64,000 nt of DNA. Source: Palsa-504 sp963739135. Its GTDB lineage: Bacteria > Actinomycetota > Actinomycetes > Streptosporangiales > Streptosporangiaceae. Below the pieces are notes generated by a model. That model had not been told where the DNA came from. It did not search any database and saw nothing but the letters and a program-made list of their open reading frames with translations. Below are positions 41,986 to 49,810 of this stretch, piece after piece. Where the stretch lies: the NCBI GenBank assembly GCA_963739135.1, contig CAVTZG010000021.1, positions 620,001 to 684,000 of the forward strand, in the 5' to 3' direction. Numbering within the stretch: the first letter of the stretch is position 1; each line of letters starts with the position of its first letter. The position numbers and the translations under genes were made by a program.

Positions 41986-42849
41986 TCAGGCGACCGCCTC
42001 GTGGAGCAGGGCAATCTGGTCGAGGCTGGAGGCGGTGGGCACGAAGATGATCTCGTCGCAGCCGCTGGCTTCGAACGCGGCGGCGTAGCCCTTGACCATC
42101 TCGGCGGTGACCGCGGTACCGGCCGCGATCATGCTGGCGACGTCGCCGAGCCAGCCGTAGTAGTCCAGGATGTAGTTGTCCGCCTGGGCACGGGCATCGC
42201 TGCCCAGAGCGAAGTACGCGAGCGTGAGCTTGCGCGGCCGGCCCGGGCGGCCCGCTTCCTGCCAGGCCTGGTCCACGGCTGCCGCGCCCTGGGCGAACAT
42301 GTCCGGCGTGCCGCCGCCCATGATCCAGCCGTCCGCGAGGCGGGCGACCCGGCGGAAGCTGGCCTCGGTGGCACCGCCGAGGATGATCTCGGGTCCGCCG
42401 GGCCGGACCGGCGCGGGCCCGATCCCGCCCGCGGTACCGAACTCCTCCCCGGACCAGACCTGCTTCATCAGGGCCAGCTGCTCCTCCAGCCGGTGTCCCC
42501 GGCCCTGCGTGCTCAGCCCGCTGGCGGTGAAGTCGTCCTCGCGGCCGCCCAGGCCGAGGCCGAGGACCAGGCGCCCGCCGGACAGCCGGTCGAGCGAGGC
42601 GGCCTGCTTGGCGAACAGTGCGTAGTTCGAGTACAGCGGGGCCAGCAGCACGCCCGTGGTCAGCCTGATCCGGCTGGTGACCGCGGCGGCGGCGCTGAGG
42701 GCGACCAGTTCCTCGTAGTTCGGGTAAACGAGCCGCCCGATCGTGCCCAGGGTGCTGAACCCGGCCTCCTCGGCGTTCCTGGCCCAGTCGATCAGGGTCC
42801 GGCCTTCAGTGCCGGGGACCGTGTTGGGCAGGCCGATTCCGATCTCCAC
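41986..42849 (-). CDS. LLM-class oxidoreductase, probably F420-dependent
   Basis: 287 residues from GTG 42849 (MEIGIGLPNTVPG) with GGAGG 6 nt upstream. The luciferase-like TIM barrel shows 'TLIDWARNAEEAGFSTLGTI', 'RIRLTTGVLLAPLYSN', 'LFAKQAASLDRLSGGRLVLG' and 'ARLADGWIMGGGTPD'. In actinomycetes such proteins mostly use coenzyme F420. The F420:NADPH reductase encoded at 45.3 kb fits this, but FMN use cannot be excluded. The substrate is unknown. Confidence 0.87.
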   Translation of the reverse strand: MEIGIGLPNTVPGTEGRTLIDWARNAEEAGFSTLGTIGRLVYPNYEELVALSAAAAVTSRIRLTTGVLLAPLYSNYALFAKQAASLDRLSGGRLVLGLGLGGREDDFTASGLSTQGRGHRLEEQLALMKQVWSGEEFGTAGGIGPAPVRPGGPEIILGGATEASFRRVARLADGWIMGGGTPDMFAQGAAAVDQAWQEAGRPGRPRKLTLAYFALGSDARAQADNYILDYYGWLGDVASMIAAGTAVTAEMVKGYAAAFEASGCDEIIFVPTASSLDQIALLHEAVA

Positions 42850-42947
42850 GCCATACCTCCGCAAGCTTTCCTGGCTTAGCCGAGCCTGACAGTTGAGCTT
42901 TCACCCAATCCAAGCACTACGGTCAAGTCCCGCCGCAGCCAGGTCGA

Positions 42948-43276
42948 TCATGAGCCGGCCTGCGCGAGCTGCTGGAGGTAGGAGTCGACCGCGGCGAAGG
43001 TGGCGGCGGGCTGCTCGAGATGGGGCAGGTGGCCGGCCTCGGCGATGAGGGTGAACTGCGCCTGAGGGAACGCCCGGGCGAAGGCCCGGCCGTACTCGGG
43101 CGTGAAGAGGCGGTCGCTGTCGCCCCACACCACCAGGACCGGGATCTTGACCTGGCCGGCCTGCCCGAGCAGCTCCGGGTCGTACATGTCGCCGGCCAGC
43201 ACGCGCAGGGTGGCCAGGTTGGCCGCGCGGCGGGCCATCTGATCGGCCGGAATGGTGGCCGGGTCGACGTAGAAGC
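42948..43276 (-). pseudogene. Alpha/beta-hydrolase, C-terminal fragment
   Basis: Reads 'FYVDPATIPADQMARRAANL', 'VKIPVLVVWGDSDRLFTPEY' (catalytic Asp region) and 'LIAEAGHLPHLEQPAATF' (catalytic His) to a stop at 42948. The N-terminal half with the nucleophile is missing; at about 43276 the sequence switches to a plus-strand TetR fragment. An internal ATG at 43238 could start a 96-residue product, but it would lack the active site. Confidence 0.7.
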
Positions 43277-43426
43277 GCCGAGGCCCTGTTCGTGCTCACC
43301 GATCTATGCGGGCTCAGCCCGGACGGGGCCATAGCCAGTGCCGCGGGCACCGCGGCTGCCCTGGTGGCCTCGGCCTTCCGTGACACCCTGCCGACCGGGG
43401 CTGGCCGACTCGTACCGGCCGATTGA
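43277..43426 (+). pseudogene. TetR-type regulator, C-terminal fragment
   Basis: The plus strand reads 'AEALFVLTDLCGLSPDGAIA' then SAAGTAAALVASAF and ends at TGA 43426, matching the end of the ligand domain of many actinomycete TetR regulators. No HTH remains. It is fused tail-first to the hydrolase fragment on the other strand, so a deletion or inversion has removed the intervening DNA. Confidence 0.5.
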
Positions 43427-43449
43427 ACGTAGTGACTGCCCAGTTTCAC

Positions 43450-43493
43450 CACCCTCTTACGCGGTGAAACCCGGGTCTCACCGCGTAAGGGTG
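43450..43493. terminator. Hairpin terminator after the Lgt-like gene
   Basis: Arms CACCCTCTTACGCGGTGA and TCACCGCGTAAGGGTG pair with a 2-nt bulge around a loop of about 10 nt. It lies 14 bp beyond the stop of the minus-strand Lgt-like gene. Confidence 0.7.
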
Positions 43494-43506
43494 GCGGCAG
43501 GACCGA

Positions 43507-45057
43507 TCAGCTTCGCACGAGCAGGACTATGCCGGCGATCAGGGCCAGGACGGCGATCGCGCCGGTCACCCGGCGCCCGTAGGCCCAGACTCGCGGCTCG
43601 GCCCGCAGGCCGAGGATGAACTGCCGGCACAGGGTGTAGAAGGCCAGCCCGACCACGGCGGCCGGACCCGACCGGGCCAGCCCGGCAGTCAGCACCACGG
43701 CCAGCACGGCCACCCCGCTGACCAGAGCGGCCAGCGCTTCCAGCAGCTGCGCCGGCGCCCGGCGGCAGCCGAGCCTGCGATCCGAGGACCAGATGCCCCA
43801 GCGGGCGGCGGTGGCCCGCCCGGTGCAGCAGCCCGCCCAGAAGCAGCCCGGGCGGCCGATGGACATGCCGATGAGCAAGGCGGGCGCCGCCGCGGCCAGG
43901 AAGGCGCCGGCCGGGATGCCCGGGCCGGCGAGGGCGGCCGCGGCGACGACGACGGCCGCGCCGGCCACGAAGCCCTGGATGCACCAGCCGTCGAACTTCC
44001 GGCCGCGGTGCACGGCCACGTACCAGCCTTTGCCGCCGATCACGCCCGCCACGATCGCGATGGCCGAGAACACCATGGGGCGAAGCAGGGAGTAGTGGCC
44101 GCCGGACAGGAGCAGGGCCTCCAGGCCCAACCCTACGAGCACGCCGAGGGACACCAGGGTGGCGTAGGCGAACCTGATGACCCCGGGCACCTTGGCGCGC
44201 AGCAGCACGGCCGTGTGCACCGAGGCGGTGGGCTGCGCCGGGATGGTCACCCGCCGGGGCCAGGGCACCCGCGAGGCCGGCGCTGGGTCTTCCCCGGGCG
44301 GCGGGTAGGCCCGGTACCGGCCGGTATCGGTGCGCGGGGCCGGCCGCGCGGTGACGGACCACTGGCCCGCGCTGATGCCGCGGATCTCGGCGGTGACGGC
44401 CACCGGCCCGCTGCCGGGGACGATCCCGTTGACGGTCTCCTCCACCGAGAAGCTGTCGCGAGGCTGGGGCTTGCCGGTCAGGTCGGACCGGCGGCCGGTG
44501 AAGCGGATGGTGGCGCTGAACGGATCGCCGGTCTCGCCCGGATCGAGCCAGTAGCTGGCGGTCAGCAGTTCCTCGGCGGCCTTGGCGGCCCATCGAGGCA
44601 GGTCATCTGGCTCGGCGGCGGCCGGGGTCTCCGGTTCGGTCACGTCCGGAGCCTTCTGTTCCCGCGGTCCGGCCGGGGCAGCCGGAGCGGCGGGGGCCGG
44701 CCCGGGCGCGCCGCCGATCGGCGGGACCAGCGTCGCGTACTCACCGCTGCCCAGCACGAGCCCGGACGGCCCGCTGCCGCCGGGCAGCAGGCCGGGAAAT
44801 GCCGTCCCGGCCGGCGCCAGGCCGGGCGGGAGGTTCGGGACGGTTCCCTTTGCCGCGGCCAGGCCGGGCGGGATGGTCTTGGCCGACGTGCCGGCTGGGC
44901 CGGGTGTATTGGCTGGGCCGGGTGGCGTGCTGGCCGGGGCGGGCGAGGCGCCGTCGCGCCGGGCCGGCTGCCGGGGCGTCCTGGCCGGGGTCGAACCCGT
45001 GGACCGGTTGGACCCGCGCCGGCTGTTCTTGTTCTTGTTCTTCTTGGCCTGCGGCAT
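43507..45057 (-). CDS. Lgt-family (prolipoprotein diacylglyceryl transferase-like) membrane protein with a long N-terminal extension
   Basis: 516 residues from ATG 45057 with GGAAGG 7 nt upstream. The first ~150 residues are Lys/Pro/Ala-rich and disordered (QAKKNKNKNSRRGSNRS). A soluble beta region at about 170-290 ('PFSATIRFTGRRSDLTG') precedes a membrane domain of about 7 helices. The Lgt-type motif reads 'IGRPGCFWAGCCTGRATAAR', where classical Lgt has GRxGNFxNGExxG. This Cys-rich variant defines a family subgroup of unproven activity, so I do not name it lgt. The N-terminal extension is unusual. Confidence 0.75.
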   Translation of the reverse strand: MPQAKKNKNKNSRRGSNRSTGSTPARTPRQPARRDGASPAPASTPPGPANTPGPAGTSAKTIPPGLAAAKGTVPNLPPGLAPAGTAFPGLLPGGSGPSGLVLGSGEYATLVPPIGGAPGPAPAAPAAPAGPREQKAPDVTEPETPAAAEPDDLPRWAAKAAEELLTASYWLDPGETGDPFSATIRFTGRRSDLTGKPQPRDSFSVEETVNGIVPGSGPVAVTAEIRGISAGQWSVTARPAPRTDTGRYRAYPPPGEDPAPASRVPWPRRVTIPAQPTASVHTAVLLRAKVPGVIRFAYATLVSLGVLVGLGLEALLLSGGHYSLLRPMVFSAIAIVAGVIGGKGWYVAVHRGRKFDGWCIQGFVAGAAVVVAAAALAGPGIPAGAFLAAAAPALLIGMSIGRPGCFWAGCCTGRATAARWGIWSSDRRLGCRRAPAQLLEALAALVSGVAVLAVVLTAGLARSGPAAVVGLAFYTLCRQFILGLRAEPRVWAYGRRVTGAIAVLALIAGIVLLVRS

Positions 45058-45287
45058 TATCGTCCTTCCCGGCTGGTACATCATGGCCGCCGGGACCGGC
45101 TCCATGCTTGAACAGTTTGTGGCGCGCAGATGATGCCTCGATGAAGATCACGGGAAGCGAGCCGCATTTTATCGGGTTCGACCCGACCCAGGCGCTGCTG
45201 GAAGCCGGCCTTTCGCGGACGGCCCGTCCTGCTACTGGGCCGAGACGGCCGGGGCCGCCGGCGGCGGGCCGGTGCCCGGGAGCGGGC

Positions 45288-45307
45288 ACCACGGCCCGTT
45301 CGGCAGA
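45288..45307 (-). repeat. Dispersed 20-bp element, copy upstream of the F420 reductase stop
   Basis: accacggcccgttcggcaga, identical to the copy inside glnE. It ends 9 bp before the stop codon end of the reductase gene, in the 258-bp gap 45058-45315, which otherwise shows no gene. Confidence 0.55.
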
Positions 45308-45315
45308 AATGATCT

Positions 45316-45990
45316 TTAAATATCGGTGATGCGGAGTCCGGCGTGCGCCTTGTAGCGGCGGTTGATGGAGACCAGGTTGGCGGTGAGCGCTTCGATCTGC
45401 CCGCAGTTGCGCAGGCGGCCCGCGTACACGCCGCGCATGCCGGGAATCTGGCTGGCCAGGGCCTGCACCGTGTCGGTGGCGTGCCGGTTCTCGCCCAGGA
45501 CCAGCACGTCCAGGTCGATGGTCTCCACCTCGGGATCGCACAGCAGGACCGCCGAGACGTGGTGAAACGCCGCGACCACCCGGCTGTCCGGGAGCAGGGC
45601 GGCGGCCTGCTGCGCGGCGCTGCCTTCGGGGACGGGCAGCGAGTAGGCGCCGTGGTGGTCGAAGCCGAGCGGGTTCACACAGTCCACCACGATCTTGCCG
45701 GCCAGTTCGGCGGCCAGGGAGGCCAGCAGCTCGCCGTGGCCCTCGTAGGGCACCGCGGCGATCACCAGGCTGGCCTCGCGGGCCGCCTCCCGGTTGGCCA
45801 TGCCCTGGACACCGTGCCCGATCTGGCTGGCCGCGTGCGCGGCCCGTTCGGCGCTGCGGGAGCCGACGATCACCGGGTGGCCGGCCCGGGCGAACCGGAA
45901 GGCCAGGCCCCGGCCCTGATCCCCGGTGCCGCCGAGGATGCCGATGACCAGGCCGTGCACGTGCACGGACGGCGCTTGGTGCTCAGTCAT
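45316..45990 (-). CDS. npdG: F420:NADPH oxidoreductase (NADPH-dependent F420 reductase)
   Basis: 224 residues from ATG 45990 (MTEHQAPSVHVHG). The N-terminal dinucleotide fold is 'VIGILGGTGDQGRGLAFRFA' with 'HPVIVGSRSAERA' contacting the NADP phosphate. The middle reads 'VIAAVPYEGHGELLASLA', 'KIVVDCVNPLGFD' and 'VVAAFHHVSAVLL', and the end 'GLRITDI'. It passes hydride between NADPH and coenzyme F420 and so feeds F420-dependent oxidoreductases such as the LLM protein at 42 kb. Confidence 0.92.
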   Translation of the reverse strand: MTEHQAPSVHVHGLVIGILGGTGDQGRGLAFRFARAGHPVIVGSRSAERAAHAASQIGHGVQGMANREAAREASLVIAAVPYEGHGELLASLAAELAGKIVVDCVNPLGFDHHGAYSLPVPEGSAAQQAAALLPDSRVVAAFHHVSAVLLCDPEVETIDLDVLVLGENRHATDTVQALASQIPGMRGVYAGRLRNCGQIEALTANLVSINRRYKAHAGLRITDI

Positions 45991-46134
45991 GGACACTGAT
46001 CCTGCCAGACCCGCTGTCCAGACCGGCGCGCGGGGACACGGCCGGCCTGGGATGCTACCTGCGCGTTCGTTCGGATACCGACCATCGGTGCGGATATAGC
46101 TGCGCGCGCGCGGGTTTCGGGGCACCATAGGTAC

Positions 46135-46818
46135 GTGGACGCGAACCAAGTGGCCACTCTGCGTGCGCTACTAGCCCCCACCGGATGGCTCGAGCGGACC
46201 CGCGCCTTCGCGCGAGGGCTGCGGAAGGCAACCCGGACGCCGGGCGGGCTGCTCCTGATCGGAACCCCCGCCGAGGAGCCCTGGCACCTGACCGCTCACC
46301 TGGACGAGGAAAGCCGCTTGTCCGGGATCGCCGAGCTGGCCCCGACGCTGGTCCGCTGGGAGGTCCCGGCGGGTGCGCCGCCGCACCTGCGGTTCGGCCT
46401 GGAGCGGCTGGAGGCCGCGCGCCGCGGCGAGACGGTCTTCGTGGTGACACCGGAGAGCGCGCCGGTGCCGCTGCTCGAGCGGGTCAGCGACGCGCGCAAG
46501 GTGGGCGCCACAATCTTCGCGCTCGACCAGGGCGATCCTGAGCTCGACCGGCTGGCGCATGAGTCGCTGGCCATCGCGCCCGGGCCCGGGGTGCCCGGGA
46601 TGATGTCGTTCGGCGTGGCTCAGCACCTGGTCAGCGCGGCCTGCGGCGAGCTGGGCGACGGGGTGGCCAGGGCCGGCCAGGAGTTCGGCGTAGCCAGCCC
46701 GGACGGCCGGGTCGGCGCGCCGGGCGTGCCCGGCTACCAGCGGTACCGGCCCGGCATGCGGGGCCTGCGGGACCGGGTCGCGCACCTGCTGGACGTGGTC
46801 AGCGGGCCGAGTTCCTAG
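46135..46818 (+). CDS. Hypothetical protein with weak SIS-like features (227 aa)
   Basis: From GTG 46135. The segment 'GETVFVVTPESAPVPLLERV' followed by 'ARKVGATIFALDQGDPELDR' alternates strands and helices like a sugar-isomerase (SIS) type phosphosugar-binding fold, but the similarity is weak. The N-terminus reads 'LLAPTGWLERTRAFARGLRK' and 'GGLLLIGTPAEEPWHLTAHL'. It looks like a conserved actinobacterial protein of unknown function. It is divergent from the F420 reductase gene. Confidence 0.7.
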   Translation: MDANQVATLRALLAPTGWLERTRAFARGLRKATRTPGGLLLIGTPAEEPWHLTAHLDEESRLSGIAELAPTLVRWEVPAGAPPHLRFGLERLEAARRGETVFVVTPESAPVPLLERVSDARKVGATIFALDQGDPELDRLAHESLAIAPGPGVPGMMSFGVAQHLVSAACGELGDGVARAGQEFGVASPDGRVGAPGVPGYQRYRPGMRGLRDRVAHLLDVVSGPSS

Positions 46819-46861
46819 GACCCGAGGGCCGTTCCGGCCCGCGGTTTCAGGAGTCGAGGCT

Positions 46862-47713
46862 CTAGGAGTCCAGGCTGAGCACCATGGTCGGGCGCTCGAT
46901 GATGTGGTCGGGGCGCAGCGGGCGCACGGCCGTGCCGATGGCGAAGAACTCCGTGGTGTGCGAGCCCCAGGTGTGGCTGTGCTGGCGCAACTGGACGCCG
47001 ACGATGCCCTCCGCGTGCAGTTCCTCGGCCTCGGCCTGCATCCGGGTCATCGCGAGCTCGCGAGCGTCATAAAGCGCCTGGGTGAACTGCTCGATCTCCA
47101 CGTTGCGGCCGATGTTCCCCATCTTGGTGCCGAGCTTCTGGTGCGCGATGTGATACACGCACGAGCCCATGACCATGCCCAGCGGCGCGTAGCCGGCCCG
47201 GATCAGGGTCCAGAAGTCCTGCCCGGACAGGTCCGAGGTGAACGGCTGGTTCTTGTTGTTGCGCCAGTTGTCCACTCCCCCGCCGCCGGCGCCCGGCTCG
47301 GCCTTGACCGCCGTGCCCACCGCGATGAACTCGGCGATGTCCGCGCCGAACTCCTTCAATTCCACGTCCAGCCGGACGCCGACGATCCCGTCGGCGCGCA
47401 GCGCATCGGCCTCGGCCTCCATCCGGGTCATGGCCAGCTCGCGCGCGTGGTACATGGCCTGGGACAGCACGTCGAGCTCCTGGTTGCGGCCCCACCGGCC
47501 GACCTGCAGGCCGACGTGGTAGATGGAGCTGCCCAGCACCAGGCCGAGCGGCCGGAACCCGGCCTCGCGGACCAGCAGGAACTCGTTGACCGACAGGTCG
47601 GAGGTGAATATCGAGCCGGCCTTGCCTGGCTGAAGTTCGGCCAGGCGGCGCATGGCATCCTGCGGGACACCGGCGGCATCAAGCTCGGTCGCTACGTTCC
47701 CCTGATCGGTCAT
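46862..47713 (-). CDS. UPF0145/YbjQ-type heavy-metal-binding-domain protein, two domain copies
   Basis: 283 residues from ATG 47713 with AGGAG 5-6 nt upstream. Two YbjQ-like units are visible: 'FTSDLSVNEFLLVREAGFRP' to 'EFIAVGTAVKAEPG', and 'FTSDLSGQDFWTLIRAGYAP' to 'EFFAIGTAVRPLRP'. Each contains 'ARELAMTRM.AEA' and 'DGIVGV'-type segments. The family forms pentameric rings in known structures and its function is unresolved. It lies 29 bp downstream of a paralogue with the same two-domain layout. Confidence 0.82.
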   Translation of the reverse strand: MTDQGNVATELDAAGVPQDAMRRLAELQPGKAGSIFTSDLSVNEFLLVREAGFRPLGLVLGSSIYHVGLQVGRWGRNQELDVLSQAMYHARELAMTRMEAEADALRADGIVGVRLDVELKEFGADIAEFIAVGTAVKAEPGAGGGGVDNWRNNKNQPFTSDLSGQDFWTLIRAGYAPLGMVMGSCVYHIAHQKLGTKMGNIGRNVEIEQFTQALYDARELAMTRMQAEAEELHAEGIVGVQLRQHSHTWGSHTTEFFAIGTAVRPLRPDHIIERPTMVLSLDS

Positions 47714-47742
47714 GCTGTCTCCTACGAGGCCTGCTGTGATAG

Positions 47743-48660
47743 TTATATCCGGATCCTGGCGGCCTGGCGCCGCTGCGGGTCGAGCGACATGACGGCCAGC
47801 GTCTTCGGGCCGTGCTCGTGGCGGGTGAACCGGACGATGGCGGTGCCGATGGTGGTGGCCTCCACGATGTGGTCGCGCCGGCCCTCCTGCACCGGGCACT
47901 CCCGTTCCCGCACCCGCATGTCCATGGAGGCGATCACCACGCCCTCGCCGCCGAGCCGCTTGACGTCGCGTTCGAGCTGCTCACGGGAATCGTGGCGGGC
48001 GTCGTTGACCAGCTCGGTGTAGCCGCTGACCTCGGCGTTGCCCGACCCCCACCGGGTCTGCCCCACGGTCAGCCAGTCGTCGTGCCTGGACCCGATCGAG
48101 ATGCCGAGCGCCAGGCCGCTGGGCACCCAGCCGGCCATGATCAGCTTGGCGAAGTCCTGCCCGGACAGGTCGGAGGTGAACGGGGCCTTGTGGTGGTGCC
48201 AGTTCTGGGTGGGCGGCACGCCAGGTGCGCGGACGGCGGTGCCGATGGCCTTGAACTCCAGGCCGCCGGCCGGGAACGGACCGATGGTGAGCCGGACGCC
48301 GACCACCCCGTGGCCGCCGAGTTCGCGGCACTCGGCGGTCATCCGGTCGATGGCCTTGTGCCGCGCATCATACATGGCCTGGACGAGCGGGGCGAACGAC
48401 CCGAAACCGCCGCGCGAGGAGACCTGGGTCTGGGTGCGGGCCGGGATCCCGTATCCCCACGAGCCCCAGGCGCCCGGGCAGTTGTAGCCGCCGGTGTAGC
48501 CGATGTTGTACACCGCGGCGCCCAGTACCTGGCCGGCCGCCTCGAAGCCGACGCTGCGGATCGCGGCGAACTCATCTGAGGTCAGCGCGGAACCCCAGGT
48601 GCCGCTGCGCCGGATTTCCGCCATCCGGGCCTCGGCCGCGGCAGGCAGCTTCTCGCTCAC
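47743..48660 (-). CDS. UPF0145/YbjQ-type heavy-metal-binding-domain protein, paralogue of the downstream gene
   Basis: 305 residues from GTG 48660. The first unit is 'WGSALTSDEFAAIRSVGFEA' to 'LEFKAIGTAVRAPG', with an inserted Gly/Trp/Tyr-rich loop (GYNCPGAWGSWGYG). The second is 'FTSDLSGQDFAKLIMAGWVP' to 'ATTIGTAIVRFTRH'. It is more diverged than the downstream copy. The pair probably arose by tandem duplication and is cotranscribed (29-bp gap). Confidence 0.82.
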   Translation of the reverse strand: MSEKLPAAAEARMAEIRRSGTWGSALTSDEFAAIRSVGFEAAGQVLGAAVYNIGYTGGYNCPGAWGSWGYGIPARTQTQVSSRGGFGSFAPLVQAMYDARHKAIDRMTAECRELGGHGVVGVRLTIGPFPAGGLEFKAIGTAVRAPGVPPTQNWHHHKAPFTSDLSGQDFAKLIMAGWVPSGLALGISIGSRHDDWLTVGQTRWGSGNAEVSGYTELVNDARHDSREQLERDVKRLGGEGVVIASMDMRVRERECPVQEGRRDHIVEATTIGTAIVRFTRHEHGPKTLAVMSLDPQRRQAARIRI

Positions 48661-48699
48661 GCCCCTAGCCTATAGCGCACGCGGAAACGGAACCGGACG

Positions 48700-48876
48700 C
48701 TAGTCCTGGGCGTCCCATTCCTCGTTCCGCTTCTGCACCGTTTCCAGCGCCCGTGCGGCCTCCTCCCGGGTGGCATAAGGGCCGAGCCGGTCCTTGCCCG
48801 GGGTGGGTCCGTCGTCGTCTTCCACGGTCTGGCGGGTCAGGCTGTACCACCATCGCTTCTCGCTGTCCATGCACAT
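48700..48876 (-). CDS. Small conserved SPOR-like protein (58 aa)
   Basis: Begins MCMDSEKRWWYSLTRQTVED and contains 'KDRLGPYATREEAARALETV', like a SPOR-type repeat that places residues of a preceding region onto a sheet. Such short proteins occur next to map in many actinomycetes, but the function is unknown. The start (ATG 48876, or 48870) is only 14 bp from the divergent map start, so there is no room for a conventional leader on both sides. Confidence 0.65.
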   Translation of the reverse strand: MCMDSEKRWWYSLTRQTVEDDDGPTPGKDRLGPYATREEAARALETVQKRNEEWDAQD

Positions 48877-48890
48877 TAGACTCGCAAAGC
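48877..48890 (+). promoter_or_regulatory. Likely leaderless promoter -10 for map
   Basis: TAGACT fits the actinobacterial -10 pattern TANNNT and its end lies 8 nt before the map ATG, the spacing seen for leaderless transcripts. The 14-bp space between the divergent start codons also forces very short leaders. Confidence 0.4.
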
Positions 48891-49739
48891 ATGGCGACAG
48901 TGCTTCATCCGGGCCGGCTTTCACCCACCCGCCAGGTCCCCGCGGACATCCCGCGGCCGGAGTACGTGGGCCGGAAGCACCCCAGGACCGGGGAGTCGGA
49001 CGTCAAGACGCCCGAGATCATCGAGCGGATGCGGGTGGCGGGCAAGCTGGCCGCCCAGGCGCTGCAGGCGGTCGGCGCTGCTGTGGCCCCGGGCGTCACA
49101 ACCGACTACCTGGACCAGGTGGGCCACGACTACCTGGTCAGCCACGGCGCCTACCCCAGCACGCTGGGGTACCGCGGCTACCCGAAGTCGCTGTGCACCT
49201 CGCTGAACGAGGTCATCTGCCACGGGATACCCGATGACACGTTGATCAACAACGGCAACATCGTCAACATTGACATCACCGCTTTCATCGGCGGCGTGCA
49301 CGGCGACACCAACGCGACCTTCCTGGCCGGCGACGTGGACGAGGAGTCGCGGCTGCTGGTCGAGCGGACCCACGAGGCGATGATGCGCGGCATCCGGGCC
49401 GTCGCGCCCGGCCGCCCGCTGAACGCCATCGGCCGGGTGATCGAGTCCTACGCCCGCCGGTTCGGGTACGGGGTGGTGCGGGACTTCACCGGGCACGGCA
49501 TCGGCCGGACGTTCCACTCGGGGCTGATCGTTCCGCACTACGACGACCCGCACAACGACGTGATCATGGAACCGGGGATGACGTTCACCATCGAGCCCAT
49601 GCTGACCCTGGGCACGATCGAGTACGACATCTGGCCGGACGGCTGGACGGCGGTGACCAAGGACCGCCTGCGTACGGCCCAGTTCGAGCACACCCTCCTG
49701 GTCACCGAGGACGGCTACCAGATCCTGACCCTGCCATGA
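48891..49739 (+). CDS. map: Type I methionine aminopeptidase
   Basis: 282 residues from ATG. Removes the initiator Met from nascent proteins. The five metal ligands are visible: Asp in 'NIVNIDITAFIGG', Asp in 'VHGDTNATFLAG', His in 'GHGIGRTFHSG', Glu in 'MTFTIEPMLTLG' and Glu in 'AQFEHTLLVTEDG'. An N-terminal extension of about 40 residues ('RPEYVGRKHPRTGESDVKTP') without a zinc finger is typical of the actinobacterial MetAP1c type. Its stop codon is the first TGA of a 14-bp repeat array. Confidence 0.95.
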   Translation: MATVLHPGRLSPTRQVPADIPRPEYVGRKHPRTGESDVKTPEIIERMRVAGKLAAQALQAVGAAVAPGVTTDYLDQVGHDYLVSHGAYPSTLGYRGYPKSLCTSLNEVICHGIPDDTLINNGNIVNIDITAFIGGVHGDTNATFLAGDVDEESRLLVERTHEAMMRGIRAVAPGRPLNAIGRVIESYARRFGYGVVRDFTGHGIGRTFHSGLIVPHYDDPHNDVIMEPGMTFTIEPMLTLGTIEYDIWPDGWTAVTKDRLRTAQFEHTLLVTEDGYQILTLP

Positions 49740-49806
49740 CATGCCAGCCGTGACATGCCAGCCGTGACATGCCAGCCGTGACATGCTTGTCGTGACATGC
49801 TTGTCG
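49737..49806. repeat. 14-bp tandem repeat, 5 copies, between map and the thioesterase gene
   Basis: Three copies of tgacatgccagccg are followed by two of tgacatgcttgtcg, then a partial copy whose ATG is the start of the next gene. Every unit carries both a TGA and an ATG. Confidence 0.85.
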
Positions 49807-49810
49807 TGAC

